Part shown: piece by piece, positions 21,471-31,083 of the stretch
Position numbering within the stretch: the stretch's first letter is position 1
Layout of the letters: each line of letters starts with the position of its first letter
DNA from: Atlantibacter subterraneus
GTDB lineage: Bacteria > Pseudomonadota > Gammaproteobacteria > Enterobacterales > Enterobacteriaceae
Assembly (NCBI RefSeq): GCF_007570865.1
Contig: NZ_VLPS01000005.1
Location: 1-64,000, forward strand
DNA: 64,000 nt
Reading direction: 5' to 3'
Position numbers and translations under genes: made by a program
Notes under the pieces: model-generated
Told to the model about the DNA's origin: nothing
What the model saw: only the letters and a program-made list of their open reading frames with translations
Databases searched by the model: none

Positions 21471-21942
21471 TGTGGATATCGCTGTGAAGAAGTATCGAAT
21501 TTCCCAGGGAAAACTCCGGATAACCTTTTGTACCTTGTCGCGGGCTCGCCAGGCATTTTTACGTTTATCATCGACTTAACAGAGGAATTTTTGTTGCTGC
21601 CTTTCATTACGTGATCCACATCACAAGGTTGATCCTTATTATGTTTAAAGATCGAACAACGTCGTTTTTATCCACAGTTTGTGCCCCTTACTTAAGCGTT
21701 AATTGTTCAAAAACTCGATATTGCTCGCACGTCAAGCCTGTAAATTGAACCAGTGTTAAGCAGTTTTACCAGTTATCCCATTTTTCTGTGGATAACATGG
21801 TGTAAGATCCTGTTTATTGTCAGTGACCTAATTTGGAAAACCCAATTAAGGCAGCGATTTTTACCCATGAATAACCTTTATTTCATCTTGTAAATCATTA
21901 GGTTAATATCGCCGCGCTGAAAGTTTTTCCCGCTGTGTATAA
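21471..21942. other. DARS2-like DnaA-reactivating sequence (DnaA-box cluster)
   Basis: The 681-base gap between rppH and mutH holds no gene but several DnaA boxes. Perfect matches to TTATNCACA are at 21668-21676 (TTATCCACA), 21787-21795 (TGTGGATAA, reverse) and 21934-21942 (TGTGTATAA, reverse). Single mismatches are at 21471-21479 (TGTGGATAT) and 21612-21620 (TGATCCACA). In E. coli the interval between mutH and ygdP (rppH) is DARS2, which converts ADP-DnaA to ATP-DnaA with help from IHF and Fis. Position and box content agree. Exact borders and the IHF/Fis sites are not resolved by eye. Confidence 0.87.
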
Positions 21943-21983
21943 GCGGCCTGGTAACAGTACATTTTTTAACCAAAGGAAGTTTT

Positions 21984-22664
21984 ATGATCGCTCCGCTGTC
22001 GGGTCCGCCAGAAAATGAGAGCCAGTTGTTAAGCCAGGCGCAGGCGCTGGCAGGCTATACGCTGAGCGAACTGGCCGCCCTGGCGAACATCCCCATTCCA
22101 AAGGATTTACGTCGCGATAAAGGATGGATTGGCGTGTTGCTGGAACGCTGGCTGGGCGCTACGGCGGGCAGTAAACCCGAGCAGGACTTCGCGGCACTGG
22201 GCGTAGAGCTTAAAACGATTCCCATTGACCGCTATGGACGCCCGCTGGAAACCACCTTCGTCTGCGTGGCGCCGCTGACCGGCAACACTGGCGTGGTATG
22301 GGAGACCAGCCATGTACGCCATAAGCTAAAACGCGTGTTGTGGGTACCGGTAGAAGGCGAACGCAGCCTGCCGCTGGCAGAGCGGCGCGTTGGCTCGCCA
22401 CTGCTGTGGAGCCCTTCGCCCGCGGAAGAACAACAGCTACGTCTCGACTGGGAAGAGTTAATGGATTTAATTGTACTTGGCCAGGTGGAGCGCATTACCG
22501 CCCGGCATGGTGAAGTGTTGCAGCTTCGCCCCAAAGCGGCGAATAGCAAAGCATTAACGGAAGCGATTGGGATGCACGGTGAGCCGATTCTGACGTTGCC
22601 GCGCGGCTTTTATCTCAAGAAAAATTTCACCGCTGCGCTGCTGGCGCGCCATTTTTTATTGTAA
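21984..22664 (+). CDS. mutH: DNA mismatch repair endonuclease MutH
   Basis: MutH nicks the unmethylated strand at hemimethylated GATC sites once MutS and MutL have marked a mismatch. It has 226 residues (229 in E. coli). The catalytic D-E-K set sits in the regions [14 protein letters not shown] (Asp, then Glu-x-Lys) near residues 66-79. The start at 21984 has a clear ribosome site AAGGAAG. No strong terminator follows; a T-run occurs at about 22684-22690. Confidence 0.97.
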   Translation: MIAPLSGPPENESQLLSQAQALAGYTLSELAALANIPIPKDLRRDKGWIGVLLERWLGATAGSKPEQDFAALGVELKTIPIDRYGRPLETTFVCVAPLTGNTGVVWETSHVRHKLKRVLWVPVEGERSLPLAERRVGSPLLWSPSPAEEQQLRLDWEELMDLIVLGQVERITARHGEVLQLRPKAANSKALTEAIGMHGEPILTLPRGFYLKKNFTAALLARHFLL

Positions 22665-22836
22665 TCCACCCCGCCAGGACAGGTTTTTTTGCGCCACGCC
22701 ATCCAACCGGGTTATGTATTTCTGTTACCCGTCCTCAACTTTGGTTGCAGTTTTTAAGACTTACCTGCTGTTTTCCTCCACTTTTTCCCGCTATTACTAA
22801 AGGGACATCACACCAATTTAGACGAGGCGCATAACA

Positions 22837-23055
22837 ATGAAGAAATGGGCTGTAGCAATTTCTGCTGTCGGTTTGGCATTCGCCGTATCAGGGTGTAGCA
22901 GCGATTACGTTATGGCAACCAAAGATGGCCGGATGATCCTGACGGAAGGAAAGCCGCAGGTGGATGACGACACCGGCCTGGTTAGCTATCGCGATATCCA
23001 GGGTAATGAAATGCAGATTAACCGCAACGAGGTTTCTCAAATTATTGAACGTTGA
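22837..23055 (+). CDS. ygdR: Small lipoprotein YgdR (DUF903)
   Basis: A 72-residue lipoprotein with a signal peptide of 19 residues and the lipobox AVSGC; mature protein starts at Cys20. The rest ([20 protein letters not shown]) is the DUF903 SH3-like fold shared with YgdI and YgdR of E. coli. Function is unknown. The residue after Cys is Ser, so outer-membrane sorting is expected. A terminator follows directly, so it is monocistronic. Confidence 0.94.
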   Translation: MKKWAVAISAVGLAFAVSGCSSDYVMATKDGRMILTEGKPQVDDDTGLVSYRDIQGNEMQINRNEVSQIIER

Positions 23056-23062
23056 AGTTAAA

Positions 23063-23093
23063 AAGGTCAGTTAATACTGGCCTTCGTTTTTTT
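23063..23093 (+). terminator. Terminator after ygdR
   Basis: A 9-bp stem (AAGGTCAGT / ACTGGCCTT with one G-T pair) is followed by seven or more T within 10 bases of the ygdR stop. Confidence 0.9.
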
Positions 23094-23169
23094 AGCCCAC
23101 ACTCTTCCCCTTTTGTTTCCCCTCTGCCATGTTTATATCCCCCATAACCACAATAAAAGGTAAGCGGCT

Positions 23170-24210
23170 ATGCAATATCACCGTATTCCCCACAGCTCGC
23201 TGGAAATCAGCACCCTGGGGCTGGGAACCATGACGTTTGGTGAACAAAATAGTGAAGCCGACGCCTGGGAACAGCTCGATTACGCCGTCAGCCAGGGCAT
23301 TAATTTTATCGATGTGGCAGAGATGTATCCGGTGCCGCCGCGCCCGGAAACACAAGGGCTCACTGAAACTTATGTGGGCAACTGGCTGAATAAACGCGGT
23401 TTGCGCGACAAGCTGGTTCTCGCGACAAAAGTCAGCGGGCCGCCGCGGGCTGGCGATGCGGGTATCCGCCCCGATCAGGCGCTGGATCGCAAAAATATCC
23501 GTAACGCACTGGATGCCAGCCTGAAGCGCCTTCAGACCGATTATATTGATTTATACCAGGTTCACTGGCCGCAGCGCGCCACCAACTGCTTCGGCAAGCT
23601 GGGCTATAGCTGGAGCGACAGCGCGCCGCCGATTACGATTCTGGAAACGCTTGAAGCGTTAACTGAATTCCAGCGCGCCGGGAAGATCCGCTATATCGGT
23701 GTCTCTAACGAAACGCCCTGGGGCGTGATGCGCTATCTGCATCTGGCGGAAAAACACGATCTGCCGCGCATTGTCACTATCCAGAATCCCTACAGCCTGC
23801 TGAACCGCAGCTTTGAAGTCGGTCTGGCGGAGGTGAGCCAGTATGAAGGCATTGAACTGCTGGCCTACTCCTGCCTCGGGTTCGGTACCCTGACCGGCAA
23901 ATACCTCAACGGCGCGAAGCCCGCTGGCGCACGCAATACCCTGTTCAGCCGCTTTACCCGTTACAGCAGCGAACAGGCCCAGAACGCTGTGGCAGCCTAT
24001 GTTGAGATTGCGAAGCGCCATCATCTTGACCCGGCGCAGATGGCGCTGGCTTTTGTTCGCCAGCAGCGTTTTGTTGCCAGCACTCTGCTGGGCGCAACCA
24101 CAATGGACCAGTTGAAAGCCAACGTCGAGAGCCTGAACGTGACGCTGGATGAGGCGGTGCTGGCTGAACTGGAAGCCGTTCATCAGCGCTATACCTACCC
24201 TTCGCCATAA
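23170..24210 (+). CDS. tas: NADP(H)-dependent aldo-keto reductase Tas
   Basis: Tas is a soluble aldo-keto reductase of 346 residues, the E. coli length. E. coli tas was found as a multicopy suppressor of tyrosine auxotrophy; its natural substrate is not settled. The N-terminal strand LGLGTMTFGEQ, the catalytic-tetrad region DVAEMYPVPPRPETQG (Asp and Tyr) and the C-terminal cofactor loop STLLGATTMDQLKANV are seen. It has its own ribosome site (AAAGGTAAGCGGCT before ATG) and ends at a symmetrical terminator shared with lplT. Confidence 0.95.
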   Translation: MQYHRIPHSSLEISTLGLGTMTFGEQNSEADAWEQLDYAVSQGINFIDVAEMYPVPPRPETQGLTETYVGNWLNKRGLRDKLVLATKVSGPPRAGDAGIRPDQALDRKNIRNALDASLKRLQTDYIDLYQVHWPQRATNCFGKLGYSWSDSAPPITILETLEALTEFQRAGKIRYIGVSNETPWGVMRYLHLAEKHDLPRIVTIQNPYSLLNRSFEVGLAEVSQYEGIELLAYSCLGFGTLTGKYLNGAKPAGARNTLFSRFTRYSSEQAQNAVAAYVEIAKRHHLDPAQMALAFVRQQRFVASTLLGATTMDQLKANVESLNVTLDEAVLAELEAVHQRYTYPSP

Positions 24211-24215
24211 AAATT

Positions 24216-24237
24216 AAGGGGCGGATATCCGCCCCTT
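24216..24237. terminator. Bidirectional terminator between tas and lplT
   Basis: A perfect 22-base palindrome (AAGGGGCGGAT / ATCCGCCCCTT) lies between the convergent stops. The T-run is better on the minus strand (TTAATTTTT), so it mainly serves lplT. Confidence 0.85.
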
Positions 24238-24240
24238 GTC

Positions 24241-25434
24241 TTATACCTTCTGACGCCGCTGCCAGAGCCACAGCCCGGCGATCGCCAGCGCAAACAGCAC
24301 GCCAAACCCTATACCGATACCCACGACCGGCAGGCCGACTTTCACCGCCAGCGAGTACAGGCCGAGCATTAACAGCATGGCGCTGTTTTCGCCCAGGTTT
24401 TGCACCGCAATGGCATTACCTGCACCGACCGAACGTTTCCCGCGGTCCTGAAGCAATGCATTAAGGGGCACCACGAAAAAGCCGCCGAAAATCCCCAGCA
24501 GCATAAGCAGCAGATAGGCCGGGAGCGGGGTTTGCTGAACGGCGAACGCGACAACCGCCACGCCGATTAAGATCCCGGCAGGCATACAGCGGGATACCGT
24601 TTCCAGAGTCACCAGCTTCGCCGCCGCACCGGCCCCCACCACGATCCCGATAGCGACCATGGCGTTGAGATAGGTTGGCGTAGCGTTGTCGGTAATGCCC
24701 AGCGCCACCGGCACCCACAGCACCAGCAAAAAGCGCAGCGTAACGCCCGCCCCCCAGAACAGGCTGGTACCCACCAGCGTGAAGCGGGTTTCGCCGTTGT
24801 TCCACAGCTGGCGACAGGCGGCAAAAAACTGCCGGACCATGGTAACAAGATTCCAGGATTGCCCCGGACGCGCCGCCGCCAGTTTAGGGATATACAGGTT
24901 CGCTACCACCGCGCCCGCATAAAACAGCGCGCAAACGCCGAGCGCTGCGCCGATGTGCCAGTCCGCCAGCACGCCGCCCGCTACCGACCCCATCAGGATC
25001 GCCGCAATGGTGGATGACTCCATCAGCCCGTTGGCTTTAACCAACTTGTCACCGGTCGTGATTTCCCCCAGGATGCCGTATTTCGCAGGCGAATAGGCCG
25101 CCGCGCCAACGCCAACCAGGGTATACCCGACAAACGGATTGAAACCGGTGGCGATAACCAGTGCGCCGATCAATTTCAGGCTGTTGGCAACCATCATCAC
25201 CCGCCCTTTGGCGAAGCTGTCGGCAAACTGCCCGACAAACGGCGCGAACAGGATATACGCCCCGACAAACACCATCTGCAGCACCGGCTGGCTCCAGTCC
25301 GGATAAAACTGGGCTTTCAGTACCGCCAGGGTAGCGAACAGCAAGGCGTTATCGGCGAAAGCGGACAGGAACTGGGCGGCGATCACCGCCATCATTCCAC
25401 GCGAGCGCAACGAGGTATCGGCAATGTCATGCAT
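24241..25434 (-). CDS. lplT: Lysophospholipid transporter LplT
   Basis: LplT is a major-facilitator protein that flips lysophosphatidylethanolamine into the cytoplasm, where Aas re-acylates it. The start at 25434 gives 397 residues, as in E. coli, with the ribosome site AGGA. About 12 hydrophobic segments are evident, and conserved stretches such as [20 protein letters not shown] and [13 protein letters not shown] match the family. Its ATG is 8 bases inside the end of aas, so the two partners are translationally coupled. Confidence 0.96.
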   Translation of the reverse strand: MHDIADTSLRSRGMMAVIAAQFLSAFADNALLFATLAVLKAQFYPDWSQPVLQMVFVGAYILFAPFVGQFADSFAKGRVMMVANSLKLIGALVIATGFNPFVGYTLVGVGAAAYSPAKYGILGEITTGDKLVKANGLMESSTIAAILMGSVAGGVLADWHIGAALGVCALFYAGAVVANLYIPKLAAARPGQSWNLVTMVRQFFAACRQLWNNGETRFTLVGTSLFWGAGVTLRFLLVLWVPVALGITDNATPTYLNAMVAIGIVVGAGAAAKLVTLETVSRCMPAGILIGVAVVAFAVQQTPLPAYLLLMLLGIFGGFFVVPLNALLQDRGKRSVGAGNAIAVQNLGENSAMLLMLGLYSLAVKVGLPVVGIGIGFGVLFALAIAGLWLWQRRQKV

Positions 25435-27583
25435 TTTGCTGTTCCTGTTCAACCATGCCTTTGAGGGTGACGAAATCAGGTTTGCCGCTGCCCAATACCG
25501 GCAACTGTTTCACAACGCGGATATCACGCGGCACCGCTAGCTCCGGTATACCGTGCGTACGGGCGTATTGCTGCAAGGCGTCGCGGGTTAATTCACCGTC
25601 GGTAGTAAACAGCACCAGCGCTTCGCCTTTGCTCGCATCCTGTTTTACCACGGTTGCGTGAAGCTTTTCTGGCGAAACGCCGGTCGCCATCTGTTCAACC
25701 ATCTCCAGCGAAACCATCTCTCCGGCGATTTTGGCAAAGCGTTTGGCCCGACCCTGAATCTGGCAGAATCCTTGCTCGTCGAAGGCAACGATATCCCCGG
25801 TGTCGTACCAGCCATGCTCCAGCTCGCCCTGGGCATTTTCCGCTGTGGGCGCTTCCAGCACGCCGGGGTTTTCGACCCGCAGATAGCCTTTCATGATGTT
25901 CGGCCCTTTCAGCTGCAGCCGCCCGCCCTGTTCGATGCCCGGCACTTCAAGCAGGCGCGCGTCCATACCCGGCAAGATACGCCCGACGGTGTGAGGTTTT
26001 GCCGCCATCGGCACGTTAATTGATACCACCGGCGCGCACTCCGTGACGCCATAGCCTTCCAGAATGCGCAGGCCAAATTTGTCCTGCCAGATTTGCCGGG
26101 TGCTTTCCTGGAGTTTCTCCGCACCTGCCACCACGTAGCGCACCCGGAAGAAATCATACGGATTGGCGAAACGGGCATAGTTGCCGAGGAAGGTGGACGT
26201 CCCGAACAGCACCGTACAGTTACGGTCATAAACCAGTTCCGGAACGATGCGGTAATGCAGCGGGCTGGGATAGAGAAACACTTCCGCACCGGTAAACAGC
26301 GGTGTAAACAGCCCGACGGTTAAGCCAAAAGAGTGAAACAGCGGCAGCGCCGACATAAAGCGATCTTTCGCGGTGAAGTCGGCAATAGTGCGAATTTGTT
26401 CAACGTTCGCCAGCAGGCTTTTATGGCTATGCACCACGCCTTTTGGATTGCCTTCCGAGCCGGAGGTAAACAGCACCATCGCGGCGTCTTCCGGTTCCTG
26501 CTTCACCTGCGCCAGACGCGGCATCAATACCCGGGAGAAGATCCACAGTTTATCCGCGCCCGTGACGTCGCCCTTGAGATCTTCAAGGAATACCCAGCGC
26601 ACCTGAGTGAGCTGCTCCGGTAAATGCCACAGCTTGCCTTTATCAAGGAACTGGCGCGAGGTAAACACGGTTTTGATTTGCGCGGCGGTGATAGCGCTGC
26701 TTAATCCTTTAACGCCCGCAGTGTAGTTCATCATCGCCGGGATGCGCCCGCGCACCGTTGCGCCGAGGATCACCGCCGCGCTGATGGCGGCGTTAGGCAG
26801 CATCAGCCCGATGGTTTCACGCGGCGCGCTGTATTTCTCCAGAATGCGCGCCACAAACAGCGTTTTGGTCAACAGTCCGCGATAGCTGTCGGGCTTGAAG
26901 TTAATATCTTCGATGCAGTGTTTGCCTGCACCATAGCGGTACTTTGCCGCCAGAAAAGCCTCGTACAGCGTCTCGCGCGGGCGCACCGCCATGCGCGCTT
27001 CCATCATGATCTGATGCAGCATTTCACCGGCAATTTTACGCCGTTCACGGGCGCGCGGTGCCTGCGGCATTTCCAGCGTGGTCGGCGGCAGTATATGAAT
27101 ATTAATGGTGGGGAACAGGCGCTGTTTTACCAGGCCTTTCAGGCGGCTGAAAAAAGTCAGTTCCGCGCCTTCGATACGAATCGGGACGACTGTTGCCTGG
27201 GATTTTGCCGCGACGAAACCCGCGCCCTCGTAGATTTTCATCAGCGAACCAGTCACCGTCAGACGGCCTTCCGGGAAAATCACCACCGGCCTGCCCTGCT
27301 CAATCAGGCGTACCAGATATTTCACCGACATCGGTTTGGTCGGGTCCAGCGGAACAAAATCAATCAGCGATTTTAACCAGCGCATGTACCACTGCTGGCT
27401 AATAGAGGTGTAAACCGCAAACACCGGGCGGCCAGGCAGAAACAGCGCCAGCAGGATACCGTCAATAAACGAGACGTGATTAGGGATAATCAGGACGCGG
27501 GGCGCGCTCAGCGAACGCGTGTCGCCATGAAGCCTGACCCGGAACAGAATGCGGCATAAAGCGCGAAAAAAACCGAAAAGCAT
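25427..27583 (-). CDS. aas: Bifunctional acyltransferase / acyl-ACP synthetase Aas
   Basis: Aas re-acylates lysophospholipids in the inner membrane and also activates fatty acids onto acyl carrier protein. It has 718 residues (719 in E. coli). The N-terminal PlsC-type domain shows the H-x4-D motif NHVSFIDG near residue 36 and PEGRLTVTG. The C-terminal AMP-binding domain, from about 230, has the P-loop [18 protein letters not shown] and YDTGD. It is transcribed toward lplT, the transporter of its substrate, and starts after GGGAGTTGAG. Confidence 0.97.
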   Translation of the reverse strand: MLFGFFRALCRILFRVRLHGDTRSLSAPRVLIIPNHVSFIDGILLALFLPGRPVFAVYTSISQQWYMRWLKSLIDFVPLDPTKPMSVKYLVRLIEQGRPVVIFPEGRLTVTGSLMKIYEGAGFVAAKSQATVVPIRIEGAELTFFSRLKGLVKQRLFPTINIHILPPTTLEMPQAPRARERRKIAGEMLHQIMMEARMAVRPRETLYEAFLAAKYRYGAGKHCIEDINFKPDSYRGLLTKTLFVARILEKYSAPRETIGLMLPNAAISAAVILGATVRGRIPAMMNYTAGVKGLSSAITAAQIKTVFTSRQFLDKGKLWHLPEQLTQVRWVFLEDLKGDVTGADKLWIFSRVLMPRLAQVKQEPEDAAMVLFTSGSEGNPKGVVHSHKSLLANVEQIRTIADFTAKDRFMSALPLFHSFGLTVGLFTPLFTGAEVFLYPSPLHYRIVPELVYDRNCTVLFGTSTFLGNYARFANPYDFFRVRYVVAGAEKLQESTRQIWQDKFGLRILEGYGVTECAPVVSINVPMAAKPHTVGRILPGMDARLLEVPGIEQGGRLQLKGPNIMKGYLRVENPGVLEAPTAENAQGELEHGWYDTGDIVAFDEQGFCQIQGRAKRFAKIAGEMVSLEMVEQMATGVSPEKLHATVVKQDASKGEALVLFTTDGELTRDALQQYARTHGIPELAVPRDIRVVKQLPVLGSGKPDFVTLKGMVEQEQQNA

Positions 27584-27671
27584 CTCAACTCCCTTTGCAT
27601 TAGCAATGAAAAATGGACATTTGCGGGCAGATTACACGAGATAACTCAGGTTGCGTTAGTGTAGCAGGGAT

Positions 27672-27745
27672 AAAAAAAAACCTGCGCGTCTGCGCAGGTT
27701 GGTGCAAGTGTTGGAACGGAATTCTCACCAATCAATACCTCTGGG
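27672..27745 (-). ncRNA. omrA: Small regulatory RNA OmrA
   Basis: A 74-base RNA predicted on the minus strand. It starts with the conserved seed CCCAGAGGTATTGATTGGTG, carries the segment CTTGCACCAACCTGCGC and ends in a GC hairpin with a T-run. Sequence and location between aas and galR match E. coli OmrA (about 88 nt). It is an Hfq-dependent repressor of outer-membrane proteins such as OmpT, CirA and FecA, and of csgD and ompR, and is activated by EnvZ-OmpR. The variable middle is shorter here than I recall for E. coli. Confidence 0.93.
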
Positions 27746-27860
27746 TCCTTTAATTCTGTAGCCCATAGCGCCGCTACGCCACGAGAAATACGCAAGGGAG
27801 ATTGTTGAAGTGAAACCAGGTGTGTAAAAGCTCGCGGGGTGTAACAGATTGGTTGAGGCA

Positions 27861-27946
27861 AAAAAAAACCTGCGCATCCGCGCAGGTTGGTGTAATTCAA
27901 GTGAGCAGCAAAAACGTTGCTAACTCCACCTATCAATACCTCTGGG
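27861..27946 (-). ncRNA. omrB: Small regulatory RNA OmrB
   Basis: A second sRNA, 86 bases on the minus strand, in tandem upstream of omrA. It shares the seed CCCAGAGGTATTGATAGGTG and the terminator hairpin; AATTACACCAACCTGCGC before the hairpin is the OmrB-type version. The internal 25-30 bases differ from OmrA. As in E. coli, it should be OmpR-activated and act on outer-membrane mRNAs with OmrA. Confidence 0.93.
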
Positions 27947-28178
27947 ATAACTACTGTATCAGCAGCGCAATTTGGCTCGCCAGCGGCCAATCGCAACAGC
28001 CTACGGCAAAGTGTAACTAAAGGTTTTAACAGACATTATTACCGCCGTTTCGGTTACAAATACCGGGTATTTGTCTGTGTAACGCCGTCGTAGCGCCTTG
28101 TGTTTTTTCCGCCAATTTGCGACGTCACCATCAGCGGCGGCCTTGTGTCCGTGCCGGTTTTCCGTAAGACTTAACCTT

Positions 28179-28194
28179 GTGTAAACGCTTACCC
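28179..28194 (+). promoter_or_regulatory. GalR/GalS-type operator before galR
   Basis: GTGTAAACGCTTACCC differs at one position from the gal operator consensus GTGKAANCGNTTNCAC and lies 17 bases before the galR start. It suggests autoregulation by GalR or repression by GalS. This is a sequence match only. Confidence 0.7.
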
Positions 28195-28211
28195 TCAGGA
28201 CAAAGTCATTT

Positions 28212-29219
28212 ATGGCGACGATTAAGGATGTAGCGCGGCTCGCAGGAGTGTCTGTCGCCACGGTCTCACGAGTTATTAATGCTTCACCGAAAGCCAGCGA
28301 CGCCTCGCGGGCGGCGGTGCAAAGCGCCATGGAACAGCTCAACTACCATCCGAACGCCAATGCGCGGGCGCTGGCCCAGCAAACCACAGAAACCATCGGG
28401 CTGGTGGTGGGTGATGTTTCCGATCCGTTTTTCGGTGCGATGGTTAAGGCGGTGGAACAGGTGGCCTACCACACCGGCAATTTCCTGCTGATCGGCAACG
28501 GCTACCATAACGAGCAAAAAGAGCGTCAGGCCATTGAGCAGCTTATCCGCCATCGCTGCGCGTCACTGGTAGTGCACGCCAAAATGATCCCCGACAGTGA
28601 ACTGATCCTGTTGATGAAACAGATCCCCGGCATGGTGTTGATCAACCGGATCGTCCCCGGCTTCGAGAAACGCTGCGTGGCGCTGGACGATCGTTACGGC
28701 GCCTGGCTGGCGACCCGCCACCTGATCCAGCAGGGCCATACCCGCATCGGTTACCTGTGTTCCACTCATGCGATTTCCGATGCCGAAGACCGTCTACAGG
28801 GCTATTACGATGCCCTGAAAGAGCACGGTTTGCCCTGCAACGATCGCTTAGTGACGTTTGCCGAACCGGATGAAAGCGGCGGCGAACAGGCGATGACGGA
28901 ACTGCTGGGGCGCGGCAAGCAGTTTACCGCCGTGGCGTGTTACAACGACTCAATGGCGGCAGGCGCGATGGGCGTGCTGAATGACAACGGCATCGATGTG
29001 CCGAAAGAGATTTCGCTGATTGGTTTTGATGATGTGTTGATTTCGCGCTACGTGCGCCCGCGCCTGACCACGGTGCGCTATCCCATCGTGACGATGGCGA
29101 CCCAGGCGGCGGAGCTGGCGCTGGCGTTAGCGCAAAACCAGACGCCGTCGGAAGTGACGCATCTGTTTAGCCCTACCCTGGTGCGCCGCCATTCCGTTGC
29201 GGCGCTGGCCGAAAGCTAA
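28212..29219 (+). CDS. galR: Galactose operon repressor GalR
   Basis: GalR is a LacI-family repressor that controls galactose uptake and the gal operon, released by galactose. It has 335 residues; E. coli GalR has 343, and the difference is at the C-terminus. The HTH is at residues 3-25 (IKDVARLAGVSVATVSRVIN) and the hinge helix has NPNANARALA-like sequence. The core then follows the periplasmic-binding fold (FDDVLISRYVRPRLTTVRYP). The stop overlaps that of the convergent GNAT gene by 4 bases. Confidence 0.95.
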   Translation: MATIKDVARLAGVSVATVSRVINASPKASDASRAAVQSAMEQLNYHPNANARALAQQTTETIGLVVGDVSDPFFGAMVKAVEQVAYHTGNFLLIGNGYHNEQKERQAIEQLIRHRCASLVVHAKMIPDSELILLMKQIPGMVLINRIVPGFEKRCVALDDRYGAWLATRHLIQQGHTRIGYLCSTHAISDAEDRLQGYYDALKEHGLPCNDRLVTFAEPDESGGEQAMTELLGRGKQFTAVACYNDSMAAGAMGVLNDNGIDVPKEISLIGFDDVLISRYVRPRLTTVRYPIVTMATQAAELALALAQNQTPSEVTHLFSPTLVRRHSVAALAES

Positions 29220-29665
29220 AGCGCCTTGTGATACAGGTGAACGGTTTTATTCGGGTACTCCAGCCCATCGCCGATGTAGCCCCAGCCAAACCGTTCATAA
29301 TAATCCCGGCAGGCGGAATAGAGGTAAAGCGCATCAAAACCGGCCTGGCGCGCCGCGCCCATCACATGCTCCTGCATAATTCCGCCTAAGCCTTTGCCCC
29401 GCGCCGCTTCATCAATGTACAGCGCCGCCAGCCACGGCGTGAGATCCTGGCGGCTGATCAGATCGCAACGCCACAACCCCACCGTTCCCAGCAGCTTATC
29501 GCCCTCCAGGGCGATAAAGGTCAGCGGCAGAGCGCCCGGCGTCTGGCTGTGATGAATGATATCGGCGAAAAAGGCGCGCGGCTGTTCCGGGCCAAACGCC
29601 TGCCACAGCCAGTCGATTACCCGTTCGGCATACTGTGGATACTGATAAAGCGGAACAATTTGCAC
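29216..29665 (-). CDS. GNAT-family N-acetyltransferase
   Basis: A 149-residue acetyltransferase starting with GTG at 29665 behind a strong ribosome site (GGAGAGGGC). The acetyl-CoA motif is AARGKGLGGIMQEHVMGAARQ (R/Q-x-x-G-x-G/A) at about residues 87-107, and the C-terminal YYERFGWGYIGDG is typical of GNAT enzymes. The substrate is unknown. E. coli K-12, as I recall, has lysA directly next to galR; this gene is an insertion relative to that order. It lies 31 bases downstream of lysA on the same strand and may be cotranscribed. Confidence 0.85.
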   Translation of the reverse strand: MQIVPLYQYPQYAERVIDWLWQAFGPEQPRAFFADIIHHSQTPGALPLTFIALEGDKLLGTVGLWRCDLISRQDLTPWLAALYIDEAARGKGLGGIMQEHVMGAARQAGFDALYLYSACRDYYERFGWGYIGDGLEYPNKTVHLYHKAL

Positions 29666-29695
29666 GCCCTCTCCTCTGTTGGTAATTTGGCTGGC

Positions 29696-30958
29696 TTACA
29701 GCAGTTCCAGCGCCAGTAGCTCTTCGATAGTCTGACGACGGCGAATGAGTTTGGCCACACCGTTATCGAATAACACTTCCGGCAACAGCGGACGGCTGTT
29801 GTAGTTGGACGACATCGACGCGCCGTAAGCCCCGGTATCATGGAATACCAGATAATCACCGGTGGTGACGACAGGCAGCGCGCGGGTTTCCACTTTGCCG
29901 CCTTCCTGCTGAGTAAAAACATCGCCTGATTCGCACAGCGGCCCGGCAACCACGGTGTCAACGGTTTGCGCATCAGTCAGATCGCGACCATCAGCCGCCA
30001 GTGCCGTAATGTGGTGGTAGCTGCCGTACATGGCCGGGCGCATTAAATCATTAAACCCGGCATCCACCAGCACAAAATGCCGGGAACCCATGTTTTTCAC
30101 GCTTCTTACCTGCGCCACCAGCACGCCAGATTCCGCAACCAGGAAACGGCCCGGCTCGATCTCCAGTTTTACCGCATGGCCGAGATGACGGGCGATTTGC
30201 TCGCGAGCGGCATTCCATAAGCCAAAATAGTGCGCGGTATCAATGGCCTCTTCGCCTTCACGATACGGGATCGATAAGCCGCCGCCCGCAGAGATGGCTT
30301 CCAGATCCTGGCCAAATTCAACCACCTGGCGCACCATCGCGCCACACACCTGCTCGAGATGGCCGTAATCCACGCCGGAACCGATGTGCATATGAATGCC
30401 GACCAGTTTCAGGCCATGACGCTGCATCACCGCCAGCGCCTGGGGCAGATCGCTATACCAGATGCCGTGCTTGCTGTTCTCGCCACCGGTGTTGGTTTTC
30501 TGGCTATGGCCGTGACCGAACCCTGGGTTGACGCGCAGCCAGACGCGGTGGCCCGGCGACACGCTGCCCAGTTGATCCAGCATATCCACCGAACCGGCAT
30601 TAACCGGGATCTGGAGTTCACGCACTCGCTCCAGCGTCGCGGCGTCGATCACATCAGCCGTGAACACGATGTCATCCGGATGCCGTTGCGGATCGTAGCC
30701 CGCCGCCAGCGCACGCTCAATTTCACCCAGCGACACAGAATCCACCTTCACGCCCTGCTCGCGCATCAAGCGCAAAATATGGATGTTGGAGCAGGCTTTC
30801 TGGGCAAAACGCACTACGTCGAAGGCCTGAAGCTGGGCGATTTGCCGACGAATAATTGCCGCGTCGTAAACCCACACCGGGCAGCCAAATTCGGCAGGCA
30901 GGCGCAGTAAGTTATCGGCATTAAGGTCGGTGTCGTGCTGGTGCAGTGAACGTGGCAT
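29696..30958 (-). CDS. lysA: Diaminopimelate decarboxylase
   Basis: LysA decarboxylates meso-diaminopimelate to lysine, the last step of lysine synthesis, using PLP. It has 420 residues, as in E. coli. The PLP lysine is in VVRFAQKACSNIHILRLM (near residue 54), the glycine-rich GGGLSIPY motif binds the phosphate, and CESGDVFTQ supplies the other-subunit cysteine. It is divergent from lysR with 125 bases between them. In E. coli LysR activates lysA when diaminopimelate is present and lysine is low. Confidence 0.98.
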   Translation of the reverse strand: MPRSLHQHDTDLNADNLLRLPAEFGCPVWVYDAAIIRRQIAQLQAFDVVRFAQKACSNIHILRLMREQGVKVDSVSLGEIERALAAGYDPQRHPDDIVFTADVIDAATLERVRELQIPVNAGSVDMLDQLGSVSPGHRVWLRVNPGFGHGHSQKTNTGGENSKHGIWYSDLPQALAVMQRHGLKLVGIHMHIGSGVDYGHLEQVCGAMVRQVVEFGQDLEAISAGGGLSIPYREGEEAIDTAHYFGLWNAAREQIARHLGHAVKLEIEPGRFLVAESGVLVAQVRSVKNMGSRHFVLVDAGFNDLMRPAMYGSYHHITALAADGRDLTDAQTVDTVVAGPLCESGDVFTQQEGGKVETRALPVVTTGDYLVFHDTGAYGASMSSNYNSRPLLPEVLFDNGVAKLIRRRQTIEELLALELL

Positions 30959-31083
30959 AGCGGGCTCCTGAATTCGTTTCGCTTATTACGCCACAGCGGT
31001 TAACGAAGAAAAAATATCGATTTCTACACAGTCTATGCAAATATGATATGGATAACGTGTTGTGATTATAAAGGATGCCCCTG

